Assembly (NCBI GenBank): GCA_900553865.1
Contig: USFC01000032.1
Span: forward strand, 1 to 15,768
DNA from: an uncultured Clostridium sp.
Lineage (GTDB): Bacteria; Bacillota; Clostridia; TANB77; CAG-508
DNA length: 15,768 nt
Direction of reading: 5' to 3'
Shown: positions 8,019 through 15,100 of the stretch, in pieces
How positions within the stretch are numbered: position 1 is the first letter of the stretch
Layout of the letters: every line of letters begins with the position of its first letter
Notes under the pieces: generated by a model
The model's database searches: none
Seen by the model: only the letters and a program-made list of their open reading frames with translations
Told to the model about the DNA's origin: nothing
Made by a program: the position numbers and the translations under genes

Positions 8019-8068
8019 TATTCTGTTATATAAATATTGATATTATCTACATTTTCTAATTCGTTCAT
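8018..8068 (-). pseudogene. Original 5' end of the YhcG-like gene, separated by a frameshift
   Basis: ATG at 8066-8068 has a good AAGAGGAAG ribosome binding site and reads MNELENVDNINIYITE, then TAG. The TAG overlaps the GTG start of the main ORF by one base (TAGTG). One extra base near 8018-8022 would fuse the two into a typical DUF1016 N-terminus. Alternatively this is a 16-aa leader coupled to the GTG start. Confidence 0.6.
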
Positions 8069-8167
8069 ATCTTCCTCTTTCTAATTATGCAGATGATGTC
8101 TGCACACTTTATTTAACTATATTGAAGTTATTATAGCATTTATTTTCAATTTTTTCATTATAAATTC

Positions 8168-8212
8168 AAAAAAAGATGACATTGTATTATTATTTTTTAC
8201 AATTCATCTTTT
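8168..8212 (-). terminator. Intrinsic terminator at the right border of the island
   Basis: Arms 8171-8179 plus 8181-8186 pair with 8198-8203 plus 8204-8212 (one bulged C at 8180, 11-nt loop). On the minus strand the stem is followed by seven T (8174 to 8168). It would stop transcription coming from the uracil-DNA glycosylase side before it enters the nuclease gene. A shorter hairpin (TGCAGA/TCTGCA) is at 8088-8104. Confidence 0.75.
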
Positions 8213-8236
8213 AAATATGCGAAAATTTATAAATTA

Positions 8237-8418
8237 CTAAATTGTTTGTAGGAGGAAACCCTTGTTATTACTACATTTTAATTTTTCGTCATAAGAGAAT
8301 AAAATCGTTACAACTAGTGGTACTAGTGTTATTCCTTTATTTTTTAAACTACTTGTATATATACAGCCGCAAGGCTTTCACGTTTCATCTTTTCTATATT
8401 TTCTTTTGTTTTACTCAT
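8237..8418 (-). pseudogene. Decayed second pseudopilin-like gene
   Basis: ATG at 8416-8418, with a strong GAGAGGAG ribosome binding site, reads MSKTKENIEKMKRESLAAVY and stops at 8344. One frame over, right after a short TA tract (8356-8363), the sequence reads TSSLKNKGITLVPLVVTI and then diverges into unrelated residues up to TAG at 8237. The NKGITLVPLVVTI part matches the signal segment of the gene at the left edge (ITLVALVVTIV). The gene is therefore truncated after the signal core and also out of frame at its dinucleotide tract. Removing one TA unit restores the frame, exactly as for the left copy. The island may have been inserted in it, or it may be a broken relative from a tandem family. 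Confidence 0.65.
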
Positions 8419-8447
8419 TCCTATATCTCCTCTCAAGTTCTTACATC
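8346..8447 (-). repeat. Dispersed 5' module, copy 2
   Basis: It is the counterpart of 418-547, in the same orientation, with a short TA tract in place of the TG tract. Shared parts include CAAGGCTTTCACGTTTCAT and CTCTCAAGTTC (plus-strand reading). Confidence 0.75.
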
Positions 8448-8476
8448 TCCAAGCAGAGATTCTTTCTTCTCCTTCA

Positions 8477-8534
8477 AACTTCCGACATCCGACCTCTGCC
8501 CTCTGTTTTCTGACTTCTAACTTCCGACATCCGA
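8477..8534. repeat. Low-complexity intergenic repeat with two 16-bp direct copies
   Basis: AACTTCCGACATCCGA occurs at 8477-8492 and 8519-8534, separated by CTCTGCCCTCTG-type sequence. A degenerate relative (CTGACATCTGA) lies at about 555-567, next to the other module copy. The segment is far less AT-rich than its surroundings. It is translated if the ORF is extended to 8541, but the ribosome binding site at 8418 argues against that. Confidence 0.6.
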
Positions 8535-8581
8535 TTCCCAACCTCAGACTTCTGCTTTTTGTTTCTTATTTAATCTCTTAT

Positions 8582-9178
8582 CTAAATTTGAAGGAGTGTC
8601 CCTAGTGTTCCGAAATCGGAACGAAAAAGACCGTCCCTTTTGTTCATAACTTCTTTTAAGTCGTTCCAAAATTCTATTTTTTTGTTCTCATCTCTTAAAA
8701 GTGCTGCTGGATGCCATGTTGGCATATAATATATTCCTTTTTGCTCTATCCATTTTCCGCGCATTGCTGTTATTGAATGTTCTTTCCCTAAAATATTTTT
8801 TAAAGCTGTTGAGCCTAATAATACTATAATTTTAGGCTTTACTAATATTACTTGATTTCGTAAATAATTTAAGCATGCTTCTGCTTCATCTTGCTCTGGA
8901 ACTCTATTTGATGGTGGTCTACATTTTACTATGTTGGCAATATATAGTTCTTCTCTTTTTATTCCTAGTCCTGCTAATGCTTTGTTCATAAGTTGACCTG
9001 CTTTTCCTACAAATGGCTCTCCTTGTTTATCTTCGTCTGCCCCTGGTCCTTCGCCTATCATCATTATATTCGCTTCTTTATTGCCTACTCCAAATACTAT
9101 GTTAGTTCTATTTGTGCATAATTTACATTTATTACAATTGACTATTGATTGTTCTAATTCTTCCCAATTATCGTACAT
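8582..9178 (-). CDS. Family 4 uracil-DNA glycosylase, with a C-terminal tail read from a repeat
   Basis: It removes uracil from DNA as the first step of base excision repair. Four cysteines for a 4Fe-4S cluster are in place: Cys15 and Cys18 (CNKC), Cys86 (VKCRPP) and Cys102 (EACLNYL). Motif GEGPGADEDKQGEPFVGKAG starts at 42, and the second motif is WHPAALLR from 155. Most family 4 enzymes end shortly after the helix at 168-180 (FWNDLKEVMNK). Here about 18 extra residues (RDGLFRSDFGTLGTLLQI) are encoded by an intergenic GGGAC-type repeat. The start has AAGGAGC 5-6 nt upstream. It begins only 9 bp after the S66 peptidase gene, so the two are co-transcribed and probably translationally linked. 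Confidence 0.92.
   Translation of the reverse strand: MYDNWEELEQSIVNCNKCKLCTNRTNIVFGVGNKEANIMMIGEGPGADEDKQGEPFVGKAGQLMNKALAGLGIKREELYIANIVKCRPPSNRVPEQDEAEACLNYLRNQVILVKPKIIVLLGSTALKNILGKEHSITAMRGKWIEQKGIYYMPTWHPAALLRDENKKIEFWNDLKEVMNKRDGLFRSDFGTLGTLLQI
8591..8640. repeat. GGGAC/GTCCC-type intergenic repeat overlapping the UDG 3' end
   Basis: It contains GTGTCCCTAGT, a GTTCCG-AAAT-CGGAAC hairpin (8607-8622) and GACCGTCCCTTT. It is related in style to GGGGACGGGTC and GGGACTGTCCC at 15584-15651 and belongs to a class of dispersed repeats I know from clostridial genomes. Confidence 0.65.
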
Positions 9179-9187
9179 TTTTGCTCC

Positions 9188-10105
9188 TTATTTAACACAT
9201 TTTTCTAATAATTCTATTTTTATATCTTTTGTTGTATCTATTCTAGCTTTTGTTCCAATTGGTATGACTTGTTTTTTATCTATATGCCCAAAATTGTTTG
9301 ATTTTATAATTGGAAAATTTATTTCTTCATCTTCTAAAACGTCTAATACTATTTTTTCCAGACTGACTTTTCCTTCATAATTTCCAATCCATAACCCTTT
9401 TATTTGTTTAAAAACATTATTTTGTTTCATTTTATAAAGATATTTACTTACCGCTGCGGGATTGCTTTCAAGTGCTAGCTCCTCTATAAATAATATTTTG
9501 CCTTCAAAATTCAAACTATATTTGCCACATACCATATTAGTTGTTAAATTCAAATTTCCGCCTATTAATTCTCCTTCTGCTGTTCCCTCTTTTATTGTTA
9601 TAAATTCTTCATTTTCTTCTGCTAACTCTAAACTTCCTTCTACAAATCTTTTTATTACCTGCTTATACCCATATTCTGTATCCCATGATGTCAATGCTTT
9701 AAATGTTGGGCCATTAAATGTAATAAGTCCTGTTTCTTTTGTTATTATATTTGTAATTGATGTTGAATCACTAAACCCACATAATATTTTAGGGTTATTT
9801 TTTATTGCTTCATAATTTAAATACTCAAATGTAGAATTTGAATTTTCCCCACCAGATGCACAAAATATCGCTTTTATTTCTTTGTTTTTAAACATGTTAT
9901 TTATATCTTCTGCTTTTTTTGTTGCACTTGCTCCATAACCTAATGAATTATCAAATACATATTTTCCAAATTCTATTTTAAATCCTGAGCTTTCCATAAG
10001 CATAATTGAATTATTTATATCTTCTAGGCTTTCTTCAGTTATTGGATTAGATGGTGCAACAACACCTATAGTATCACCTTTTTTTAGTTTTTCTGGTATT
10101 ATCAT
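9188..10105 (-). CDS. S66 family peptidase (LD-carboxypeptidase/MccF-like)
   Basis: Members hydrolyse the LD-bond of murein tetrapeptides during cell-wall recycling, or inactivate microcin C-type compounds (MccF). The N-terminus LKKGDTIGVVAPSNPI is the family signature. The catalytic serine is Ser112 in CGFSDST, and the Glu and His of the triad are probably in FIEEL (about 209) and FGHIDKKQ (about 276), followed by IPIGTKA. At 305 aa the length is normal and no signal peptide is visible, so it is cytoplasmic. The start is ATG with an AGGAAAGGA ribosome binding site. It lies 72 bp after ogg and 9 bp before the uracil-DNA glycosylase gene. Whether it is LdcA-like or MccF-like cannot be decided from the sequence alone. 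Confidence 0.88.
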   Translation of the reverse strand: MIIPEKLKKGDTIGVVAPSNPITEESLEDINNSIMLMESSGFKIEFGKYVFDNSLGYGASATKKAEDINNMFKNKEIKAIFCASGGENSNSTFEYLNYEAIKNNPKILCGFSDSTSITNIITKETGLITFNGPTFKALTSWDTEYGYKQVIKRFVEGSLELAEENEEFITIKEGTAEGELIGGNLNLTTNMVCGKYSLNFEGKILFIEELALESNPAAVSKYLYKMKQNNVFKQIKGLWIGNYEGKVSLEKIVLDVLEDEEINFPIIKSNNFGHIDKKQVIPIGTKARIDTTKDIKIELLEKCVK

Positions 10106-10177
10106 TTTTTATCATATTCCTTTCCTAAAAGCATAATTTTTTTCAGCATTTATCTACACTAAAAACTTCAAATTTCC

Positions 10178-11044
10178 TTATGCTTCTCTTTTCCAGTAAA
10201 ACAAATATTGCTGTGCTATTCCTGCTAAATTTCCAAATTTCTCATAAGCAATTTTTTCTATTTCTTCTTTTTTTACTTTTGTTTCATCTGGATTTTTAAT
10301 GTATAGTTCATTCATAACTCTTCTTACCCATACATCTATTGGGAAGGCTTCCCATCTTTTTAATGTAGAAAATAGTAATATGCAATCTGCTACTTTTGGC
10401 CCTACCCCTGGAAGTGTAAGTAGTGTGTTCCTTACTTTGTTAAAGTCTTTCTCATTTTTTAATTGTTCTAAATCTACTTCTTTATTTTTTATTATTTTAG
10501 TAGTTTCATATACTCTAACATCTCTAAATCCTAAACCTAGTGCTCTTAAATCTTCTACACTTGCTTTTGAAAGTTCATCTATTGTTGGGAAAGTATAATA
10601 CTCTTTTCCTTCAAATATAATTTTCTTTCCATATCTTTCTGACATTCTGTCTATTATGCCTTTTATTCTTGGAATATTATTGTTTGCAGATATTATAAAT
10701 GATATTATAGTTTCCCATAAGTCTTGATTTAGAATTCGTATTCCTTTTCCATAAGAAATACTTTTTTGCATATTTTCATCTATTTTAGAAAGCTTATCTT
10801 TTATTTGTTCATAATTTCTATTTAAATCAAAATAATTTACAACTAATTCTTCTAAATCGTCTTGTCCTACTGATTTTATATGAACTTCATTATCTACTTT
10901 TTTTACGTTTATTACGTTGTTTCCTACTACTCCTGTGTAGCTTTCATCTTCTTGCTTATTAAAACGAAAACATTGTCCACATTCAAAAATGTCTTTTAAT
11001 TCAAAGGTATTGCAATTTTTTATAATATATTTTTGTTCTTTCAT
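10178..11044 (-). CDS. ogg: 8-oxoguanine DNA glycosylase/AP lyase (OGG1-like)
   Basis: It removes 8-oxoguanine from DNA and nicks the abasic site. The N-terminal OGG domain includes FECGQCFRF; the HhH-GPD domain holds LPGVGPKVADCILL with the catalytic lysine (Lys217 counted from the chosen start) and FPIDVW with the catalytic aspartate (Asp237). I chose ATG at 11042-11044 over the longer ORF start at 11110. It has an AGAGGAAAAA ribosome binding site, the longer version has none, and a good promoter lies inside the extra 22 codons. It is first in a transcript with the S66 peptidase and uracil-DNA glycosylase genes, so two base-excision enzymes are produced together. The length (288 aa) is typical. 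Confidence 0.92.
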   Translation of the reverse strand: MKEQKYIIKNCNTFELKDIFECGQCFRFNKQEDESYTGVVGNNVINVKKVDNEVHIKSVGQDDLEELVVNYFDLNRNYEQIKDKLSKIDENMQKSISYGKGIRILNQDLWETIISFIISANNNIPRIKGIIDRMSERYGKKIIFEGKEYYTFPTIDELSKASVEDLRALGLGFRDVRVYETTKIIKNKEVDLEQLKNEKDFNKVRNTLLTLPGVGPKVADCILLFSTLKRWEAFPIDVWVRRVMNELYIKNPDETKVKKEEIEKIAYEKFGNLAGIAQQYLFYWKREA

Positions 11045-11066
11045 TTTTTCCTCTTTTCTAGGTTTA

Positions 11067-11095
11067 ATATTATCATATTTGTTATGTTTTTTCAA
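11067..11095 (-). promoter_or_regulatory. Promoter of the ogg operon
   Basis: On the minus strand: TTGAAA (11090-11095), a 17-bp spacer, TAATAT (11067-11072). The leader to the start at 11044 is only about 15-20 nt. It is back to back with the plus-strand promoter at 11104-11132. Confidence 0.65.
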
Positions 11096-11103
11096 TTGTT
11101 TCA

Positions 11104-11132
11104 TTGACATTGTTAAAAAGATATGTTAATAT
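11104..11132 (+). promoter_or_regulatory. Promoter of the putative antitoxin RNA
   Basis: Consensus TTGACA (11104-11109), a 17-bp spacer and TAATAT (11127-11132), with an extended -10 TG at 11124-11125. No plus-strand protein gene follows, only a short run to the terminator at 11178-11211. Confidence 0.65.
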
Positions 11133-11138
11133 AATTCT

Positions 11139-11211
11139 AGTAATGAAAATTACTAAAAAAGTCATTCATGAAATAGTAAAAAAACCTAGTGTTAAGGTCA
11201 CTAGGTTTTTT
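11139..11211 (+). ncRNA. Putative antisense RNA antitoxin (par RNA II-like), about 70 nt
   Basis: It runs from a predicted start about 7 nt after the -10 box to the bidirectional terminator. It contains CATTCATGAAATA (11163-11175), a direct repeat of 11276-11288. It is therefore perfectly complementary over 13 nt to the minus-strand mRNA around the start codon of the 22-aa peptide, as well as complementary across the shared terminator. Size and layout match RNA II of the enterococcal par (Fst) locus. The RNA itself is inferred; only its promoter, terminator and pairing site are seen. Confidence 0.6.
11178..11211. terminator. Bidirectional intrinsic terminator shared by two convergent transcripts
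   Basis: CCTAGTG (11185-11191) pairs with CACTAGG (11199-11205). It has seven A on the left and six T on the right, so it works in both directions: it ends the plus-strand RNA and the minus-strand peptide mRNA. Confidence 0.85.
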
Positions 11212-11213
11212 CC

Positions 11214-11282
11214 TTATTTATCTAATTGTTTTAGTATTAATAATATAATAAATAAGGCAATTGTCTTTTGTATTCCATTCAT
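11214..11282 (-). CDS. Hydrophobic 22-aa peptide, candidate type I toxin
   Basis: The ATG at 11280-11282 has AAAGGGGG about 8 nt upstream, and the ORF ends with TAA at 11214-11216, directly before the bidirectional terminator. The peptide begins MNGIQKTIALF, has a hydrophobic core (IALFIILLIL) long enough for a short membrane segment, and ends KQLDK. It has its own promoter and makes a transcript of about 140 nt. Small membrane peptides under control of a convergent antisense RNA are the hallmark of Fst/TxpA-type toxins. The residues do not show the Pro and Trp pattern of known Fst toxins as I remember them, so it may be a new family. The alternative is a non-toxic small membrane peptide. Confidence 0.6.
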   Translation of the reverse strand: MNGIQKTIALFIILLILKQLDK

Positions 11283-11295
11283 GAAATAAACCCCC

Positions 11296-11321
11296 TTTCT
11301 ACCTTATGTAAAAGGTAGAAA
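11296..11321. promoter_or_regulatory. Dyad at the peptide gene transcription start
   Basis: TTTCTACCTT (11296-11305) and AAGGTAGAAA (11312-11321) form a perfect 10-bp dyad overlapping the predicted start of the peptide mRNA. It may be a repressor operator, or a 5' stem that stabilises the mRNA and ends just before the ribosome binding site. Confidence 0.55.
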
Positions 11322-11322
11322 T

Positions 11323-11351
11323 ATTATATATTATGTCAATCATTTTGTCTA
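11323..11351 (-). promoter_or_regulatory. Promoter of the 22-aa peptide gene
   Basis: On the minus strand: TAGACA (11346-11351), a 17-bp spacer, TATAAT (11323-11328). It lies 24 bp beyond the end of pgeF. Confidence 0.7.
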
Positions 11352-11374
11352 TATTTTTTGTAAATTTTTTCCAT

Positions 11375-12082
11375 TTATTTTAATTCAATTATTGAGGTGT
11401 TTCTTCCAGATAGTTCCTTTTCTGCTCTATATGAATGTATATAATATTTATTACATACTGTACAAATGTTGCTTTGCACAATGTTTTCTTTTTTTAAACC
11501 TATTTCTTCTAGCAATTTTTCATTGATGTAATTAGTGTCTATAAAATATTTTCCTTCTTTTTTTCCTTTTTGTATAAATTTTTCTGGACTTGCTAAATAT
11601 GAAAATGTTTCTTCAAAAATCTCCTTTACATCTTCACTTACTTCAAAATGACATTTTCCTATTGCTGGACCTATACATGCTATTATATCTTTTGGATTAG
11701 AGCCATACTCTTCTATCATTTTTTCTACACCTTTTTGTCCTATTTTTTGCACTGTTCCACGCCAACCTGAATGTATATTTCCTATTACATTTTTTACTTT
11801 ATCATATAAAAAAATTGGTGTGCAATCTGCAAAACGAAGTGATAAAGAAATCCCACTTTTATCTGTTACTAATCCGTCTATATTAGTATGAATTTCTCCT
11901 TTTTCTTTTACACCTTCCACTATATCACTATGTGCTTGATGTTCTATTTTAGTAAATCCGTCTTCATTTAAATTTAGTGCTTTATATAAGGAAGAATAGT
12001 TATCTCCTATTACTTCCTTATAATTATTGTTATTTCCTTTTAAAGTATAACAATGTGTAATTTTATCTTTATATTCTAGCAA
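11375..12082 (-). CDS. pgeF: PgeF/YfiH family (peptidoglycan editing factor, laccase domain)
   Basis: PgeF proteins are purine nucleoside-processing metalloenzymes and, in E. coli, remove wrongly incorporated amino acids from peptidoglycan precursors. Conserved parts are HQAHSDIV, DGLVTDKSG, RFADCTPIFLYD (with the metal-binding Cys), NIHSGWRGT (metal-binding His), IGPAIGKCHFEV and the C-terminal HSYRAEKELSGR. The only start in this frame is TTG at 12080-12082, with no ribosome binding site. The frame is open further upstream and reads SGDVEYLQFRK, which looks like genuine family sequence. An ATG at 12131 in another frame (MKHVKK...) would join it with one added base. The 5' end may therefore be frameshifted or use another start. 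It follows addB by 70 bp and is probably co-transcribed. Confidence 0.88.
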   Translation of the reverse strand: MLEYKDKITHCYTLKGNNNNYKEVIGDNYSSLYKALNLNEDGFTKIEHQAHSDIVEGVKEKGEIHTNIDGLVTDKSGISLSLRFADCTPIFLYDKVKNVIGNIHSGWRGTVQKIGQKGVEKMIEEYGSNPKDIIACIGPAIGKCHFEVSEDVKEIFEETFSYLASPEKFIQKGKKEGKYFIDTNYINEKLLEEIGLKKENIVQSNICTVCNKYYIHSYRAEKELSGRNTSIIELK

Positions 12083-12151
12083 TTTTCTAAATTGTAGATA
12101 TTCTACATCTCCGCTTCTTTACATGCTTCATTGTATCATTTGATAAATCTA

Positions 12152-15100
12152 TCATTCCTCTTTTTCCTCTCTAATACTTTCTAAAATTTCCTCTTTTTTT
12201 AGATTTTCAATATACCTATAAGAGCAATTATTATTTTCTTTAAAATTGCAAATTTGTTTATATTCACAATAATCGCATGGTGTTTTTTTATTTTTCTTTT
12301 GATAGTATGGGTTTATTTCTATATTTCCACTTAAAATTTCCTTTGAAATTTGTTTTATTATGTCTTTAGTGTATTTTCTTAAGTCTTCAAATTGTTCTTT
12401 TGTTATAGTATTAGATCTTGACTTATTTATATTTCCTTCTTTGTCTAAATATACTGGAACGACTTTAGAATAGCCTGCCTCTAAAGACTTATCCATCATT
12501 TTAACAATATTTATATCTGCTAAAACAAATCCATTCATTTTAAATTGTTTTTTTAGTTCTTCTTCTATTTGCTCTTTATCTATCTTTTTATCTACTTTTA
12601 AGATAGGGTCTATTAAATTATAATATAGCACCCCTGCTGGCATTACATCTTCTATTTCACATGCTGCATCTAAATAAGTTAATAGCTGTATTTGTACTCC
12701 TGCTACTACTTGGTTTAAATCTATGTTTTTTACAGAAGATTTATAATCTATTATTCGAAGATATTTTCCATCTTCGTTTTTGGCTAAATCTACTCTATCT
12801 ATCTTTCCTGTTATCTCTACTTTTTTTCCATCTTCTAATGGAATTGTTATAGGACTATATTCTTTTCCTTTTTTGAACTCTAACTCGTTTGCAAATACTT
12901 GAAAATCACTATTTTTTAGTTCATTTATAATGTATTTCATAGATGTGAAAATAACTCTTTTTAATTTTAATGTTAATATTTTAAATTTGTCACTACTTCC
13001 AAAAATATAGTATTTTGCAAAACTTAATTTTTCCTCTATAATTTCCTCTATTATGCTTTTTATCTGTTCTTCTTCTAAGCTTTTTACGTCTAATTCTTTT
13101 TCTCTTATTGTATGGAAAAATGAATCTATTACTTCATGCATGAATGTTCCTGTGTCTATTGATTGTAGTTTATATTCTTCTGGCTTTTTTAATTTTAAGC
13201 CATACTCTAAATAATAAGAAAATGGACAAGATTTATATTTTTCTAGTTTAGATATACTTGTTACTAATGTATTTCCATATAATTTATTTATATTTTCTTT
13301 TGTTATTTTTTCAGTACTATTTTTGTTGTTTAATGCTTCTTTTGCTTTTGCTAATTTTTGCTTCCAAGTAGTACTTTCTTCAAAGTATTTTTCTACTGCC
13401 TTCCAATAGTCTGGCAAATTTTTCTCTCCATTTTGTCTTATCTTTTCTATTAATTCTTCAAAAGTATTGCTTTCATTTACTATTGTAAATTTTTTTTCTA
13501 CAAGCTCACTATCTTCTTTTAAATTTACAAATATTTTTTTTAATTTAGTAATATATGTAGAAGGTCTTAATGCTGTACCTTCGCTATCTGAAGATGGGTA
13601 AGAAAAGAAAAGTTTTTCCTTCGCTATTGTTAATGCTTTATATATGTTTAAATTGTCTTGATATAAATTTTCAATGGTTCCTTTTGCAAGTTCAATTCCC
13701 TTTTCTTTTAAATTGTCTCTGTCTTTGTCATTTAAAAAGCCTTCTTGTTTTTGTATTGTAGGAAATACTCCATCATTTACACCAACTATAAATACTGCTT
13801 TTATTTCATGTGTTCTTGTTCTGTCTAAATCTCCTACTATAACTTGATCTTGTGATTGCGGAATTCTTCCAAGTCCTGTTTGAGATAATCCCATTTTTAG
13901 CAACTCTCTATATTTTTCAAATGAAACTTTTTCACTTTCAAATAACTCTCCCATTTCTTCTAATACAGAAATTACCACATTCCATGCTAATTCTTGTTCT
14001 TTTGCTAAATCTAATTTTCCTTCTTCTTCTAATTTATTTTGTTTTAATTCTATTTTTTCTCTAATATTATTTTGCTCTAAAAACTCATATAGCCTAATAT
14101 TCATTTGCTCTACAGTTTTTATTTGACTTAAATTTTCTTTTAATTTAACTAAAGGTTCAACTACTTTATTTCTAATTATTCTCATTCTTTGGGCTATTTG
14201 CTTTTTATCTTCTGTATCTTCTCCAAAATTCCACTCATTTTTATACCATTTTGAACCTTTTATTCCCCATTTTTTTGTATAGTTTTCAAATTCATATATT
14301 TCGTTTTCATCTATATCTGTAAAACCTGTTTTTATATACTCTATTACCGCTTCATATGCCCAATTACTTGAATACACTTCTAGGATAGCTAATATATACT
14401 TTGCAAACTCATTTTGGCTCAATTCCTTCTTCTCGTCCATAAAAAGAGGTATGTTATAAGATGCAAATATCGCTTTACACAAACTTGAATATATTTCTAC
14501 TTGTTTTGTCATTACAATAATGTCTTTGTATCTATAATTATTTTGTTTTACCAATTTTATTATTTGCTTTGCTACTTCTTCTATTTCTGAATATGGATTT
14601 TTTGCTAAAAATATTGATATACTGTTTACTTCTCCATTATAATTTTGGTATGGTATTGCTTGAATATTTTGTTCTAAATGTAATAGTTCTTTATTTTCAA
14701 ATCTATATGGTGTATTTAAAAATACTGTTTTTTCACATTCTATTTCATTTTCTCTTGCTATAAATAATAGTTTATCTGCTGTTTGTTTATTTGGATGAAA
14801 AATGTCTTTTTCCATGTTTGTTTGCATATCTAAATTGTCTGTAGTAATCGTTACATTTACTTGTTTTGCAACTTTTAGTAGCTCGCCTATTACTCTGTAT
14901 TCTTGTTTTGTAAATCCACTAAATTCATCTATATAAAATATATCATTTTTAAACAGATTACTTTCTTCTAGCTTTTGGGCTAAAATGTCTAGACTATCTG
15001 TTTCCTCTATATATTTACCTTTTAATTTTTCTTCTTGTTTTTCATATATTGTAATAATGTCTTTTAATTTTTCTTGTAAATATCTATTTTCTAGCTCTTC

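Noticed and set aside
8344..8541. Minus-strand 65-aa ORF starting at 8541
   Set aside because: Its first 40 residues are translated from the low-complexity repeat. The real start is the ATG at 8418 with a strong ribosome binding site, and it belongs to the broken pseudopilin module.
11045..11110. Longer N-terminus for ogg (22 extra codons)
   Set aside because: There is no ribosome binding site at 11110, and the best promoter for the gene lies within these codons.
11104..11289. Plus-strand 61-aa ORF across the pgeF-ogg gap
   Set aside because: It reads straight through a strong bidirectional terminator and over the promoter region of the minus-strand peptide; the plus-strand signal fits a short RNA better than a protein.
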